From the NCBI RefSeq assembly GCF_002162355.1, contig NZ_CP021434.1, positions 4,022,001 through 4,086,000 of the forward strand: a DNA stretch of 64,000 bases. Reading direction: 5' to 3'. The notes beneath the pieces were generated by a model. The model searched no databases. It saw only the letters and a list, made by a program, of their open reading frames with translations, and had not been told where the DNA came from. The stretch is from Tumebacillus avium (GTDB lineage Bacteria; Bacillota; Bacilli; Tumebacillales; Tumebacillaceae). Positions within the stretch are counted from its first letter, which is position 1. Each line of letters begins with the position of its first letter. Made by a program: the position numbers and the translations under genes. This document shows positions 1 through 7,452 of this stretch, piece after piece.

Positions 1-915
1 AAGTCTTATTTTCTATCCTTCCGCTCCCCAAGCACCTGCCAAGGAGCCCGCGAATGGCACCTCAACGCCGAATACGCCGACCCCTCGATGATCCGCAACA
101 AATTATCCTTCGACTTTTTCCAGCAAATCGGCCACCTCGCGCCCGACGCCCGGCACATCCAGCTCAAACTCAACGGCGCTCTCCAAGGCGTCTACCTGCA
201 GCTCGAATCGGTCGATGACCTCTTTTTGAAAAAACGCGGCCTGCCGCCTGGCACGCTGTACTACGCCATCAACGACGACGCCAACTTTTCCCTGATCAGC
301 CCGATCGATGAGGATGTCAAAAGAGAACTCGAAGCCGGCTACGAACTCAAAACGGGGGAGGAGGACGACTTTCGCCATCTCAGGGAGCTCGTCTACAAAA
401 TCAATACCACGCCCCAAGCCGATTTTGCCGCCGAGATTTCCGCCTTGATCGAAATCCAACCCTACTTCAAATGGCTCGCCGGAGTCGTCTGCACCCAGAA
501 CTTCGATGCCTTTATCCAAAACTACGCCCTCTACCGCAATGCCGAGCAGGGCACGTTCACGCTCATCCCGTGGGACTTTGACGGCACCTGGGGCCGCAAC
601 CTGCGCGGGAAACTGCTGCGCCATGACTTTATCCCGATCACCGGCTATAACACGCTCACGGCGCGCCTGCTCACCGTCCCGGAATTGAAACGCCAATACC
701 GGATGCTGATGACCGAAATTCTGGAGACGTCGTTTACCCCGGCCGGCATCGAACCGACCTTGCGCCATCTGCTCCAAACCATCCGTCCGGCGCTCGCCAA
801 TGACCCTTATCAACGCAACAGCCTCGACCGTTTCGATGATGAATATGATGTCATTCTGGAGTACACGGCCAAGCGTAACGCGTTCCTTCGCGAAGAGCTG
901 GCCGTTCTGCGCTAA
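1..915 (+). CDS. cotH: CotH-family spore coat protein kinase, 5' end missing
   Basis: The reading frame is open from the first base of the window, so the start lies upstream; 304 codons are visible. CotH proteins are atypical protein kinases of the spore coat that phosphorylate CotB and CotG in Bacillus subtilis. Family signs here are the DPSMIRNKLSFD stretch near residue 28, an NFDAFIQNYALYRN segment near residue 166 and the WDFDGTWG motif around residues 191-198, whose aspartates bind metal and ATP in the family. There is no visible signal peptide because the N-terminus is absent. CotB-like genes lie within 5 kb, matching the cotB-cotH-cotG clustering known in Bacillus. A hairpin follows the TAA stop. 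Kinase activity is inferred from family membership. Confidence 0.9.
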   Translation, partial: KSYFLSFRSPSTCQGAREWHLNAEYADPSMIRNKLSFDFFQQIGHLAPDARHIQLKLNGALQGVYLQLESVDDLFLKKRGLPPGTLYYAINDDANFSLISPIDEDVKRELEAGYELKTGEEDDFRHLRELVYKINTTPQADFAAEISALIEIQPYFKWLAGVVCTQNFDAFIQNYALYRNAEQGTFTLIPWDFDGTWGRNLRGKLLRHDFIPITGYNTLTARLLTVPELKRQYRMLMTEILETSFTPAGIEPTLRHLLQTIRPALANDPYQRNSLDRFDDEYDVILEYTAKRNAFLREELAVLR

Positions 916-930
916 CCTGCTGGGGCAACA

Positions 931-965
931 AAACAGCCTGTCCGCCAACTGCGAACAGGCTGTTT
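931..965 (+). terminator. Hairpin terminator after cotH
   Basis: A perfect 11-bp stem (931-941 with 955-965) with a 13-nt loop begins 16 bp after the cotH stop. The following tail is only weakly T-rich, so termination may be partial. Confidence 0.6.
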
Positions 966-1125
966 CGCTATTTACAAGTGAAACAAGCATTGGTCTAGTA
1001 CATGCTATCCCTTCAAAACGTAAGATATTGTACAACTCAAGTTGCCGGACAGATATCCTCCCGTGATCGATGTCCGCTGGGTACAAGCGCGGACAAGCAG
1101 CTTGAGAAAGGAGTGGTAGAATGCA

Positions 1126-2451
1126 ATGCCCACCTCAATCATCATTTTGACCGTCAGCACGTTTCTGCTGATGATGCTGCTGATGTTCTGGCGGCCGCAC
1201 CAGCTGAACGAAGCGGTCCCTGCCGTTGCGGGGGCTGCATTGATGCTTTTGATCGGAGCGGTGCCGATGTCCGATCTGGGGCAGATTTTGCAGACGGTGA
1301 GCGGGGCGGCGGTGACGATCATCGCGACCATCGTCATGGCGAACGTCTTGGAGAGCCTCGCGTTTTTCTCCTGGATTGCCGACCGGTTGGCAGTCAGGGC
1401 CCGCGGCTCCGGCCTGCGGTTGTTTTGGTACACCAATCTGCTGTGTTTTCTGATGACGCTGTTTTTCAACAACGACGGCAGCATCCTGATCACCACGCCA
1501 ATCCTACTGATCTTGCTCAAACAGCTTGGTCTCAAGCCGCATCAGCAGATCCCGTATCTGGTCAGCGGCGCTTTGATCGCCACCGCTTCCAGCGCGCCGA
1601 TTGGCGTCAGCAACATCGTCAACCTGATCGCTTTGCAGGTGGTCGGCATGGACCTGTACATGCAGACGGCGATGATGTTCGTCCCGGCAACTGCCGGACT
1701 CTTGCTGATGGTCGTGCTCTTGCTTGCTATCTTCAAACGCGACATCCCCAAACAGCTCCGTGCGCTTCCACCGCATATCTCGCTTCGTTTGGCTTCCCCT
1801 CAGCAGCAGCAAAAATCCCGCTTCATGTTGAAAATCTTCCTGTTCGTCATCGTGGTGCGAGTCAGCTTGTTTGTCGGCTCTTATTTCGGCATCCCCGTCG
1901 AAGTGATGGCGGCGGGCGGCGCGCTGGTGCTCTTGATCTGGCGCTGGGCGTACATGAAGATCCCGCCGAATGATCTTTGGAAAAAGACGCCTTGGCACAT
2001 TTTCGCGTTTGCGTTTGGGATGTACGTGCAGATCTATGCTTTGCATAACATCGGGCTGACCCAGCTGATCATCGATCACCTGCAGCCGCTGATGTCGGAC
2101 AACCGTCTCGATGCCATCCTGCTCATGGGCGGGCTGGTCACGGCGATGTCCAGCCTGTTTAACAACCATCCCGCGCTGATGATCGGCACGCTCGCCTTGA
2201 CCGGGATGAGCCTCGACCCGCTGACCAGGCAGGTCGCTTACCTGGCCAGCGTGATCGGCAGCGATGTCGGCTCGTTGCTCTTGCCGATCGGCACACTGGC
2301 GACGCTGATCTGGATGCATCTGCTGCACCGCGCCAAAGTCAAGCTCTCCTGGTGGAGCTATCTGCGAATTACGATGCTCGTCATACCGCCCACTCTGATT
2401 TTTACGATGGTCAGCCTGTATGTTTGGATCGAGTGGTTGTTTGTTAAGTAA
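1126..2451 (+). CDS. ArsB-like anion/arsenical permease (SLC13/ion transporter superfamily)
   Basis: This 441-residue integral membrane protein has about eleven hydrophobic segments and the NNDGSILITTPI motif near residue 112, typical of ArsB/YdfA-type permeases of the ion transporter superfamily. A second conserved pore motif (FNNHPALM) lies near residue 345. It would move an oxyanion or carboxylate across the membrane; arsenite export is the commonest annotation. No ArsR or ArsC gene is adjacent, so the substrate is uncertain. An AAAGGAG site at 1107-1113 lies 12 nt before the ATG. The next gene starts only 18 bp downstream, so the two are probably co-transcribed. A GC-rich inverted repeat (1071-1077 with 1089-1095) lies in the leader. 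Confidence 0.8.
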   Translation: MPTSIIILTVSTFLLMMLLMFWRPHQLNEAVPAVAGAALMLLIGAVPMSDLGQILQTVSGAAVTIIATIVMANVLESLAFFSWIADRLAVRARGSGLRLFWYTNLLCFLMTLFFNNDGSILITTPILLILLKQLGLKPHQQIPYLVSGALIATASSAPIGVSNIVNLIALQVVGMDLYMQTAMMFVPATAGLLLMVVLLLAIFKRDIPKQLRALPPHISLRLASPQQQQKSRFMLKIFLFVIVVRVSLFVGSYFGIPVEVMAAGGALVLLIWRWAYMKIPPNDLWKKTPWHIFAFAFGMYVQIYALHNIGLTQLIIDHLQPLMSDNRLDAILLMGGLVTAMSSLFNNHPALMIGTLALTGMSLDPLTRQVAYLASVIGSDVGSLLLPIGTLATLIWMHLLHRAKVKLSWWSYLRITMLVIPPTLIFTMVSLYVWIEWLFVK

Positions 2452-2469
2452 AAAGGAGGTTGTGGACAT

Positions 2470-3138
2470 TTGAACAGATTTCGTTCCTATCTGGGGACCC
2501 AGGTGGAGGTCGAAGTTTCGGGCGGGAAATGGTTGTCAGGAACTTTGGCCGATGTTGGAACGGACGTGCTTGTCATGCTGATTCGGGAACGTTATCACTA
2601 CATCCCGTTCGTGCACGTCCAAAAGCTGAAAGCGCGTCCGGCCGGTGCAGAAGAGCTGGATGCCGCCGAGATTCTCAATCCGGTGCAGGTCGAGGCTGCC
2701 AGCCTGTCATATCGCAATCTGCTGATTCATCTGCGCGGGCAGTTTGTCGAGCTGTATGTGTCGGGGAAAGAGACGGTGCATGGCTATCTGACCAGTGTGA
2801 TGAACAACTATTTCGTTTTCTACTCGCCGGTCTATAAAACGATCTACATCTCGCTGGAGCACCTCAAATGGCTGATTCCTTATCCGCAAGGCACCACGCC
2901 GTATTCGCTTCAGAACTCGCTGTTGCCCGTCAATCCCAACCCGCTGCCGCTGTCCCGCTCGTTTGATGAACAATGCAAAAAGCTGGTCGGGCAGCTCGTC
3001 GTCTTTGATTTTGCCGACAAAGCAGACAAGATCGGGCTGCTCAAGACGGTGGAGAACAGCCGAATTGAATTGATCAACGCCGGCGGGGAGTCCTGCCATT
3101 GGAATCTGCATCATTTAAAAGCGGTGCATCTGCCGTAA
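2470..3138 (+). CDS. Triple CotB-type (DUF2642-like) domain protein
   Basis: This 222-residue protein begins at a TTG with a strong AAGGAGG site (2453-2459) 10 nt upstream. By eye it contains three copies of a roughly 55-residue beta-rich unit, at residues about 5-55, 75-130 and 163-222. Each has the pattern G-x-V-x-V-x(6)-G-x-L-x-x-V followed by a Tyr/His-Ile-x-H-hydrophobic-Lys end (YIPFVHVQKLK, YISLEHLKWL, WNLHHLKAV). The same pattern occurs in the N-terminal half of CotB and in the two coat-like proteins encoded at 3935-5635. It has no signal peptide or transmembrane segment. A structural role in the spore coat is inferred from the domain and the neighbouring cotH; it could also serve elsewhere in sporulation. 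Confidence 0.7.
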   Translation: MNRFRSYLGTQVEVEVSGGKWLSGTLADVGTDVLVMLIRERYHYIPFVHVQKLKARPAGAEELDAAEILNPVQVEAASLSYRNLLIHLRGQFVELYVSGKETVHGYLTSVMNNYFVFYSPVYKTIYISLEHLKWLIPYPQGTTPYSLQNSLLPVNPNPLPLSRSFDEQCKKLVGQLVVFDFADKADKIGLLKTVENSRIELINAGGESCHWNLHHLKAVHLP

Positions 3139-3140
3139 CA

Positions 3141-3175
3141 GCAAAAACAGGCCACGGAGCGGGGCCTGTTTTTGC
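3141..3175. terminator. Shared bidirectional terminator
   Basis: A perfect 13-bp stem (3141-3153 with 3163-3175) has A5 on one side and T5 on the other. It lies between convergent genes, 3 bp after the triple-domain protein and touching the stop codon of the aquaporin gene, so it can stop transcription in both directions. Confidence 0.9.
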
Positions 3176-3813
3176 TATGTATAGAGACGGCGGTACAGCA
3201 GCGCGGCGCAGACAGCGCCGAGCAGGGTGGCGGTCAGGTAGATCCAGAGGTCGTGCAGGGAGCCGGAGAGGAGGGCGGGGGCGAGCGAACGCGCCGGGTT
3301 CATCGACGCGCCGCTGACCGGGCCGCCGATCAGCGAGGCGAGCGCGACAGCAGCTCCGACGGAAACTCCAGCAAAGGAGCGAATCGCTTTGCCGTGTACA
3401 GAGGAGCCCAAGATCACGAAGACCAGCCAGAAGGTCAGCAGGAACTCAAAGCAAAACGCCTGATGCCAGGACGCTTGCGGCAGGGTGGCCCCAAGTGCGG
3501 CGGTGTTGCCAAAGAGCAATAACAGCATGGAGCTCGCCGCCAGCGCCCCCAAGAGCTGTGCCAGGATGTACAGGACGGCCAGCGGTCCCCGGAGCATGCC
3601 GAGCAGCCAGAAGCTGACGGTGACAGCCGGGTTGAAGTGTGCGCCGGAGATGTGGGAAAACGAGTAGATCAGCGCTATCACGGCAAGCCCGGCGACCGCT
3701 GCGGTGCCGGTTGAGCCGAGCGCGTGTGTTTGGGCATCGACGATGACCGCTCCGGTGCAGGCAAAGACGAGAAAAAAGGTTCCGATCGTTTCGGTGAGCA
3801 ACAGACGGCGCAT
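3175..3813 (-). CDS. MIP-family aquaporin/glycerol-type channel
   Basis: Both signature pore motifs of the major intrinsic protein family are present: HFNPAVT (NPA at residues 61-63) and SMNPARS (NPA at 172-174), each in a hydrophobic half-helix setting, with about six transmembrane helices in total. The length of 212 residues is normal. The ATG at 3813 is chosen because an AGGAG lies 7 nt upstream; the open frame extends 26 codons further, but that part is Ser/Thr-rich and has no ribosome site. The protein would let water or small neutral solutes cross the membrane. The channel residues were not resolved well enough to separate water from glycerol specificity. It ends inside a terminator shared with the converging gene. 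Confidence 0.9.
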   Translation of the reverse strand: MRRLLLTETIGTFFLVFACTGAVIVDAQTHALGSTGTAAVAGLAVIALIYSFSHISGAHFNPAVTVSFWLLGMLRGPLAVLYILAQLLGALAASSMLLLLFGNTAALGATLPQASWHQAFCFEFLLTFWLVFVILGSSVHGKAIRSFAGVSVGAAVALASLIGGPVSGASMNPARSLAPALLSGSLHDLWIYLTATLLGAVCAALLYRRLYT

Positions 3814-3879
3814 CGGGCGGCTCCTCATGCGGGAAGTTGTCCCAGTTTTCGTAGTACTAGACGTATTCGAAGCTCCATA

Positions 3880-3914
3880 AAAAAAGTACACGGTCTGCAG
3901 GAGGCAGACCGTGT
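3880..3914 (-). terminator. Terminator of the CotB-like operon
   Basis: On the minus strand an 11-bp perfect stem (3914-3904 with 3898-3888) with a 5-nt loop is followed by a run of seven T residues. It lies 21 bp after the stop of the acidic repeat protein. Confidence 0.9.
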
Positions 3915-3934
3915 GCTTTGCTGTTGTTGCATGA

Positions 3935-5110
3935 TCAGACGCGCTTGTTTTTCATGGAGGAGATGGTAAGCGAGATGCCGGAGAGGAAAAGGGACTGGAG
4001 CAGTTTTTTCATCTCATCCTTTTGACGGGAGGTGCGGGGCTTGCCGATTCGTTTCAAGCTGGCTTGATTCAGAGCTTGAATCGCCCGCCAATGGTTCTCA
4101 GACGGGGAAGTTCCGGAGGGGAGGGGGAGGGAGAACGGTGCAGCTTGTTGCGCTCTCTTGCGCGGAAATCTCGTCCCGCGCTGCGGGCGGAAGTGCCCGG
4201 ATGCGGCCGGAGCATCGGAGCTTGCCTGCACCGTTTCCTCAGCCTCATTTTGCTCAGGGGCGTCCTGCGATGCTTCCATCGCGTCGTCGCTTTCGGTTTC
4301 TCCGTCAGAGTCGTCCGCAGAGCCATCAGCAGAGCCATCAGCAGAGTCATCAGCGGAGTCATCAGCAGAGCCATCAGCAGAGTCATCAGCAGAGTCATCA
4401 GCAGAGTCATCAGCAGAGTCATCAGCAGAGTAATCAGCGGAGTCATCAGCGGAGTCATCAGCAGAGTCGTCAGCAGAGTCATCAGCAGAGCCATCAGCAG
4501 AGTCATCAGAAGAGCCATCAGCAGAGCCATCAGCAGAGCCATCAGCAGAGCCATCAGCAGAGCCATCAGCAGAGCCATCAGCAGTTTCACCGGCAGTTTC
4601 GTCTGCTGTCACCGCTGCGCCTGCATCCGCTGTTTCGCCTGCGCTTTCAGCGCCGGAATTTTCCTCAGACGAAGTGCTGTTTTCAGCGTTTTCACTTTGC
4701 TGATAACGAAGCACCGGAGCGATGTTCATCAGCTGACCGATCTGGTAAAAAATCGTCTCTTTCACCGTCTTTACGATCTGCACATGCTCATCGGTGACGG
4801 CGAACACAACGCCGGTGACCGAACCTTCGCCGTTTTCCACTTTCACCATCTGCTTGTAGAAGGAAGCCAGCAGCTCGCGGAAAGTATCCGGGAAGGCCGC
4901 ATCCAGTTCCGGGAGATCGCTCCCGAGCACGGAAATGTCGGTGGACAAAGATTTGATGTGGGCGAGTGGATAGTGCACCAGCTGCCGTTGTGCGGTGAAC
5001 AGCGTGGCATAGTCCGACTGCACGCTCACCAGCATCCCAACGACCGCCGTATCGCCTGTTTGGTCAATCGTTACCGTATGACCGACCCATTCGCTCAACA
5101 GGGTACGCAC
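3935..5110 (-). CDS. CotB-like coat protein with long acidic Ser-Ala-Asp repeat
   Basis: This 391-residue protein has three regions. Residues 1-140 hold two CotB-type (DUF2642-like) domains (HYPLAHIKSL ends the first, FYQIGQLMNIAP the second). Residues about 185-280 are about 23 tandem tetrapeptides Ser-Ala-Asp-Asp/Gly with few substitutions (one Tyr, one Ser). The last 80 residues are basic (Arg/Lys-rich). Bacillus CotB has the same plan, two or three such domains followed by a serine-rich repeat that CotH phosphorylates, but its repeat is Lys/Arg-rich, whereas this one is strongly acidic. Translation starts at a GTG preceded by GAGGCGA. The gene is 15 bp behind the next CotB-like gene and clearly in its operon. 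Function as a coat protein and CotH substrate is inferred. Confidence 0.75.
   Translation of the reverse strand: MRTLLSEWVGHTVTIDQTGDTAVVGMLVSVQSDYATLFTAQRQLVHYPLAHIKSLSTDISVLGSDLPELDAAFPDTFRELLASFYKQMVKVENGEGSVTGVVFAVTDEHVQIVKTVKETIFYQIGQLMNIAPVLRYQQSENAENSTSSEENSGAESAGETADAGAAVTADETAGETADGSADGSADGSADGSADGSADGSSDDSADGSADDSADDSADDSADDSADYSADDSADDSADDSADDSADGSADDSADDSADGSADGSADDSDGETESDDAMEASQDAPEQNEAEETVQASSDAPAASGHFRPQRGTRFPRKRAQQAAPFSLPLPSGTSPSENHWRAIQALNQASLKRIGKPRTSRQKDEMKKLLQSLFLSGISLTISSMKNKRV
4310..4590 (-). repeat. 12-bp tandem repeat array coding for Ser-Ala-Asp-Asp/Gly
   Basis: About 23 nearly identical 12-bp units (plus-strand form GTCATCAGCAGA or GCCATCAGCAGA) lie inside the CotB-like gene. 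The unit length is a multiple of three, so slippage would change the number of tetrapeptides without breaking the frame. The array also produces long open frames on the opposite strand, which are not genes. Confidence 0.95.
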
Positions 5111-5125
5111 AGTTCATCGCCTCGC

Positions 5126-5635
5126 TTATTTGTTGTCTTCTTTTTTGTTGTCGTTCTTGGCATTTTTATTGTCGTCTTTTTTCTCTTCTTGCTTCATCGC
5201 GTTGATGATCCAGGTGATCGTTTTGATGTGATAGATCGGGTAGTGGACATAGTCTTTCATCTTGTGCACGATCGTGACGACGCCTTCCCGCTGCAGCAGT
5301 ACGACGCCTTCCAGCGCGTTCGGGCCGCCTTGGTTGATCTTGACATACTTGTGCTCCATCTGGCCGATCAGAGAATTGAAGTCATCCGCTTCCAGCACGA
5401 CAGGCGGTGCAGCCGGAACTCCTGCAGGCTCTGCGTTTTCTGCCTGTTTCTCGACCACGATCGGCTCCGAGATCGTTTTGACATGCGGGGTGTGCACATA
5501 GACAACACCGTTTTCCGTCTCAACCGCCAGATGATCACCCTTGATGCCGAGCAGTTTCCCTTTGATCTTGTCGGGACCGCCGCGCTCCACTTGAATCAAC
5601 TTGCCTACCGAGTTGCTCATGAAACCGAAATCCAT
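5126..5635 (-). CDS. CotB-like spore coat protein
   Basis: This 169-residue protein closely matches the domain pattern of Bacillus CotB. It has two copies of the unit: GKLIQVERGGPDKIKGKLL near residues 10-30, and LEADDFNSLIGQ then VKINQGGPNALEGVV near residues 82-112. The LEADDF-SLIG stretch preceding an NQGGP motif is characteristic of CotB. The C-terminus (from residue 148) is a short Lys/Asp/Asn-rich tail in place of the long Ser/Lys/Arg tail. A strong AGGAGG lies 8 nt before the ATG, and a sigma-K-like promoter lies upstream. It is the first gene of a two-gene operon with the acidic repeat protein. Confidence 0.85.
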   Translation of the reverse strand: MDFGFMSNSVGKLIQVERGGPDKIKGKLLGIKGDHLAVETENGVVYVHTPHVKTISEPIVVEKQAENAEPAGVPAAPPVVLEADDFNSLIGQMEHKYVKINQGGPNALEGVVLLQREGVVTIVHKMKDYVHYPIYHIKTITWIINAMKQEEKKDDNKNAKNDNKKEDNK

Positions 5636-5710
5636 CTAAACTACCTCCTGCTCAAAGATGTGCTTGCTGTACGCTTGGCTATCGTTAACAGTTACCCAGT
5701 TGATACTTAC

Positions 5711-5740
5711 ACCTTATGTCAGAGCAGGTAGGACAGGTGT
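5711..5740 (-). promoter_or_regulatory. Candidate sigma-K promoter for the CotB-like operon
   Basis: On the minus strand, ACACC (5740-5736) is followed after 17 nt by CATAAGGT (5718-5711). This fits the mother-cell sigma-K consensus (AC at -35, CATAnnnT at -10). It lies about 75 bp upstream of the first CotB-like gene. The match is by eye. No other clear element was seen in the rest of the 5636-5930 gap. Confidence 0.5.
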
Positions 5741-5930
5741 TAGGGCATCGTCTAACTTGTCGAAAAATGGAGTAATAACTAGTGGGTAAGAGTCCCAACT
5801 TCACTACTTGTTGTAGAATCTATTCGCAACTTTACAAAAGAGGGAAATTATTGATAATATAGAGAATATTAATAGTGATGAACTTAATCCTTGCTGAGAA
5901 TGAAAATTTTTCAATTTGAGGTGTGTATTG

Positions 5931-6191
5931 ATGAATGAGCTGACTCGGTTTTGCATGGACGAGGAAACTGCAGAAGATCTTCTGGTGATTGATTTTGCAG
6001 AAGAGCAGCTTTCCATCTCTGACGTACAGGAACTGTTGCACGAGTGCATGGGCCCGTGCGTGCTGCTTCAACGTGTTCCAAGTATGCTGCACTGGCGTCA
6101 ACTCGGGGAAGCAAAGGGCTGGCAGGTCCGCATCGAACTTTCTTCCGGTCAGGATGACACATGGGATGTTTGCTTTTTGCGGGAGGAGTAG
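5931..6191 (+). CDS. Hypothetical acidic 86-residue protein
   Basis: I do not recognise this protein. The ATG at 5931 is chosen because GAGGTG lies 7 nt upstream; an in-frame TTG 15 bp earlier has no ribosome site. The product is small, soluble and acidic in its first half (MDEETAEDL, DFAEEQ), with three cysteines (C8, C39, C43) and a tryptophan-rich second half. It has no signal peptide. The base composition upstream is AT-rich. It is followed after 50 bp by a lipoprotein gene and may share its promoter. Confidence 0.6.
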   Translation: MNELTRFCMDEETAEDLLVIDFAEEQLSISDVQELLHECMGPCVLLQRVPSMLHWRQLGEAKGWQVRIELSSGQDDTWDVCFLREE

Positions 6192-6241
6192 TCAGAACAT
6201 TTTGTGATAAAATAAGGAAAACGTGTGACTGGAGGGGTCCG

Positions 6242-6694
6242 ATGAAAACAGGATTCACGGCAGGCTTGCTGCTCGCCAGTCTCCTTTTCCTCGGCTGCGG
6301 CCAAACGGTCGAGCAGCGCCAATATCTCGCGATCAGCGTGGCCAAAGATTTCAGCATGGCCGTCCTTGATTATCAACACCGCACCTCAAACGATGATATC
6401 AAAGGCTTGGAGTTTGCCACAGAATCCGCGCAAGAGATCGTCAAGCAGCAATTGAAGACGCCGGACGAGGTCAGGCAGCTCAAAGGCGACAAGGAAATGC
6501 CGGAAGTGGTCAACGTTGCGATCCTGGAAGCGACCCCGATCGACAAGGACGGGGAAACGGGCTTCATCGTCAACGCGCGCATCCAGTATTATCCGAATGT
6601 CTACCATTACGTCGACATCCTCGGCCTGAAAGTCGTTCCCATCGGCGGAGGAGAATGGGAAGTCGACGACGTCAAATTTGGGGAGGAGTTATGA
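6242..6694 (+). CDS. Putative lipoprotein
   Basis: A 150-residue protein with a signal peptide and lipobox LFLGC (Cys19), so it should be lipid-anchored on the outer face of the membrane after SPase II cleavage. The mature part has a mixed alpha/beta pattern with no motif I recognise. The ATG at 6242 is preceded by GGAGGGG. The stop codon overlaps the start of the next gene as ATGA, which implies translational coupling. Confidence 0.75.
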   Translation: MKTGFTAGLLLASLLFLGCGQTVEQRQYLAISVAKDFSMAVLDYQHRTSNDDIKGLEFATESAQEIVKQQLKTPDEVRQLKGDKEMPEVVNVAILEATPIDKDGETGFIVNARIQYYPNVYHYVDILGLKVVPIGGGEWEVDDVKFGEEL

Positions 6695-7287
6695 CCTTTA
6701 CTAATGATCTGCATTCGCACCCGGACATCCGCACCATCCGCGACCTGATGCAAAACTTCCCCCACCCCTGGTTCCTCGCCGGCGGGTGGGCGCTTGACGT
6801 TGCCGGCGGACGCGTTTACCGCGAACACGAGGACCTGGACATCTGCATCTATCGCGAGCACATGCCGGCGATTCTTGAATACTTCGCGGACTGGCAAATC
6901 TCCGTCGCCATCCCCGGCGAGCACCGTCTGGAGCCGGGGACCCGTGTCGAGGATACCCTGCCGCCCCGCTACGGCCTGCACCTGCACAGGGGAGAGGAGT
7001 TCCTTGAAATCCTGCTAACTGACCGCGAAGGCGACATCATCCCGTTCCGCCGCAACACAGCGATCAGCATGCCCCGCAGTCAGTTCGAGCGCGTGGATGC
7101 CGCAGGCCTCCCGTACGTCGCCCCCGAATGGCAGCTGCTCTATAAAGCAAAAGAGGGCCGGGCGAAAGATGAGGAGGATTTTCAGGTGCATGTGCCGATG
7201 TTGACCGAAGATGGAAGAGTGTGGCTTCTCAGAGCTCTTTCAACACATTTACCTGGTCATCCTTGGATTTTAAAATTATCTTGCTAA
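6691..7287 (+). CDS. Nucleotidyltransferase-like protein (aminoglycoside adenylyltransferase type)
   Basis: This 198-residue protein contains FLAGGWALDVAGG (residues about 24-36) followed by an EDLDICIYRE stretch. Together these match the G-G/W...D-x-D core of the aminoglycoside-2''-adenylyltransferase-like (PF10706-type) nucleotidyltransferases. Such proteins transfer AMP to small molecules, though many chromosomal members have no proven antibiotic role. The ATG at 6691 overlaps the stop of the lipoprotein gene and has GGGAGGAG just upstream. The C-terminal WILKLSC end runs into AT-rich sequence and may be slightly altered relative to relatives. A strong terminator follows. Confidence 0.7.
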   Translation: MTFTNDLHSHPDIRTIRDLMQNFPHPWFLAGGWALDVAGGRVYREHEDLDICIYREHMPAILEYFADWQISVAIPGEHRLEPGTRVEDTLPPRYGLHLHRGEEFLEILLTDREGDIIPFRRNTAISMPRSQFERVDAAGLPYVAPEWQLLYKAKEGRAKDEEDFQVHVPMLTEDGRVWLLRALSTHLPGHPWILKLSC

Positions 7288-7316
7288 AAGGCTTCACGTT
7301 CCGAAACTGCAAAATG

Positions 7317-7349
7317 ACCCTTGGGATTCGTCGTCCCAAGGGTTTTTTT
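7317..7349 (+). terminator. Rho-independent terminator
   Basis: A 10-bp perfect stem (7317-7326 with 7334-7343) with a 7-nt loop is followed by a T7 run. It ends the lipoprotein/nucleotidyltransferase operon. Confidence 0.92.
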
Positions 7350-7452
7350 CGCTTGATCGAACATTTTATCCAACAATTACAAAAAGGATAGTCACTAATA
7401 ATCTTTAACTTTATATAAGACATCTGAGAGAGTTATAACTGGAGGAGCAATT

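Noticed and set aside
4022..5731. A 569-codon plus-strand frame with Ser/Arg/Ile repeats
   Set aside because: It is antisense to the two CotB-like genes. Its repeats are only the complement of the 12-bp array, and it has no ribosome site.
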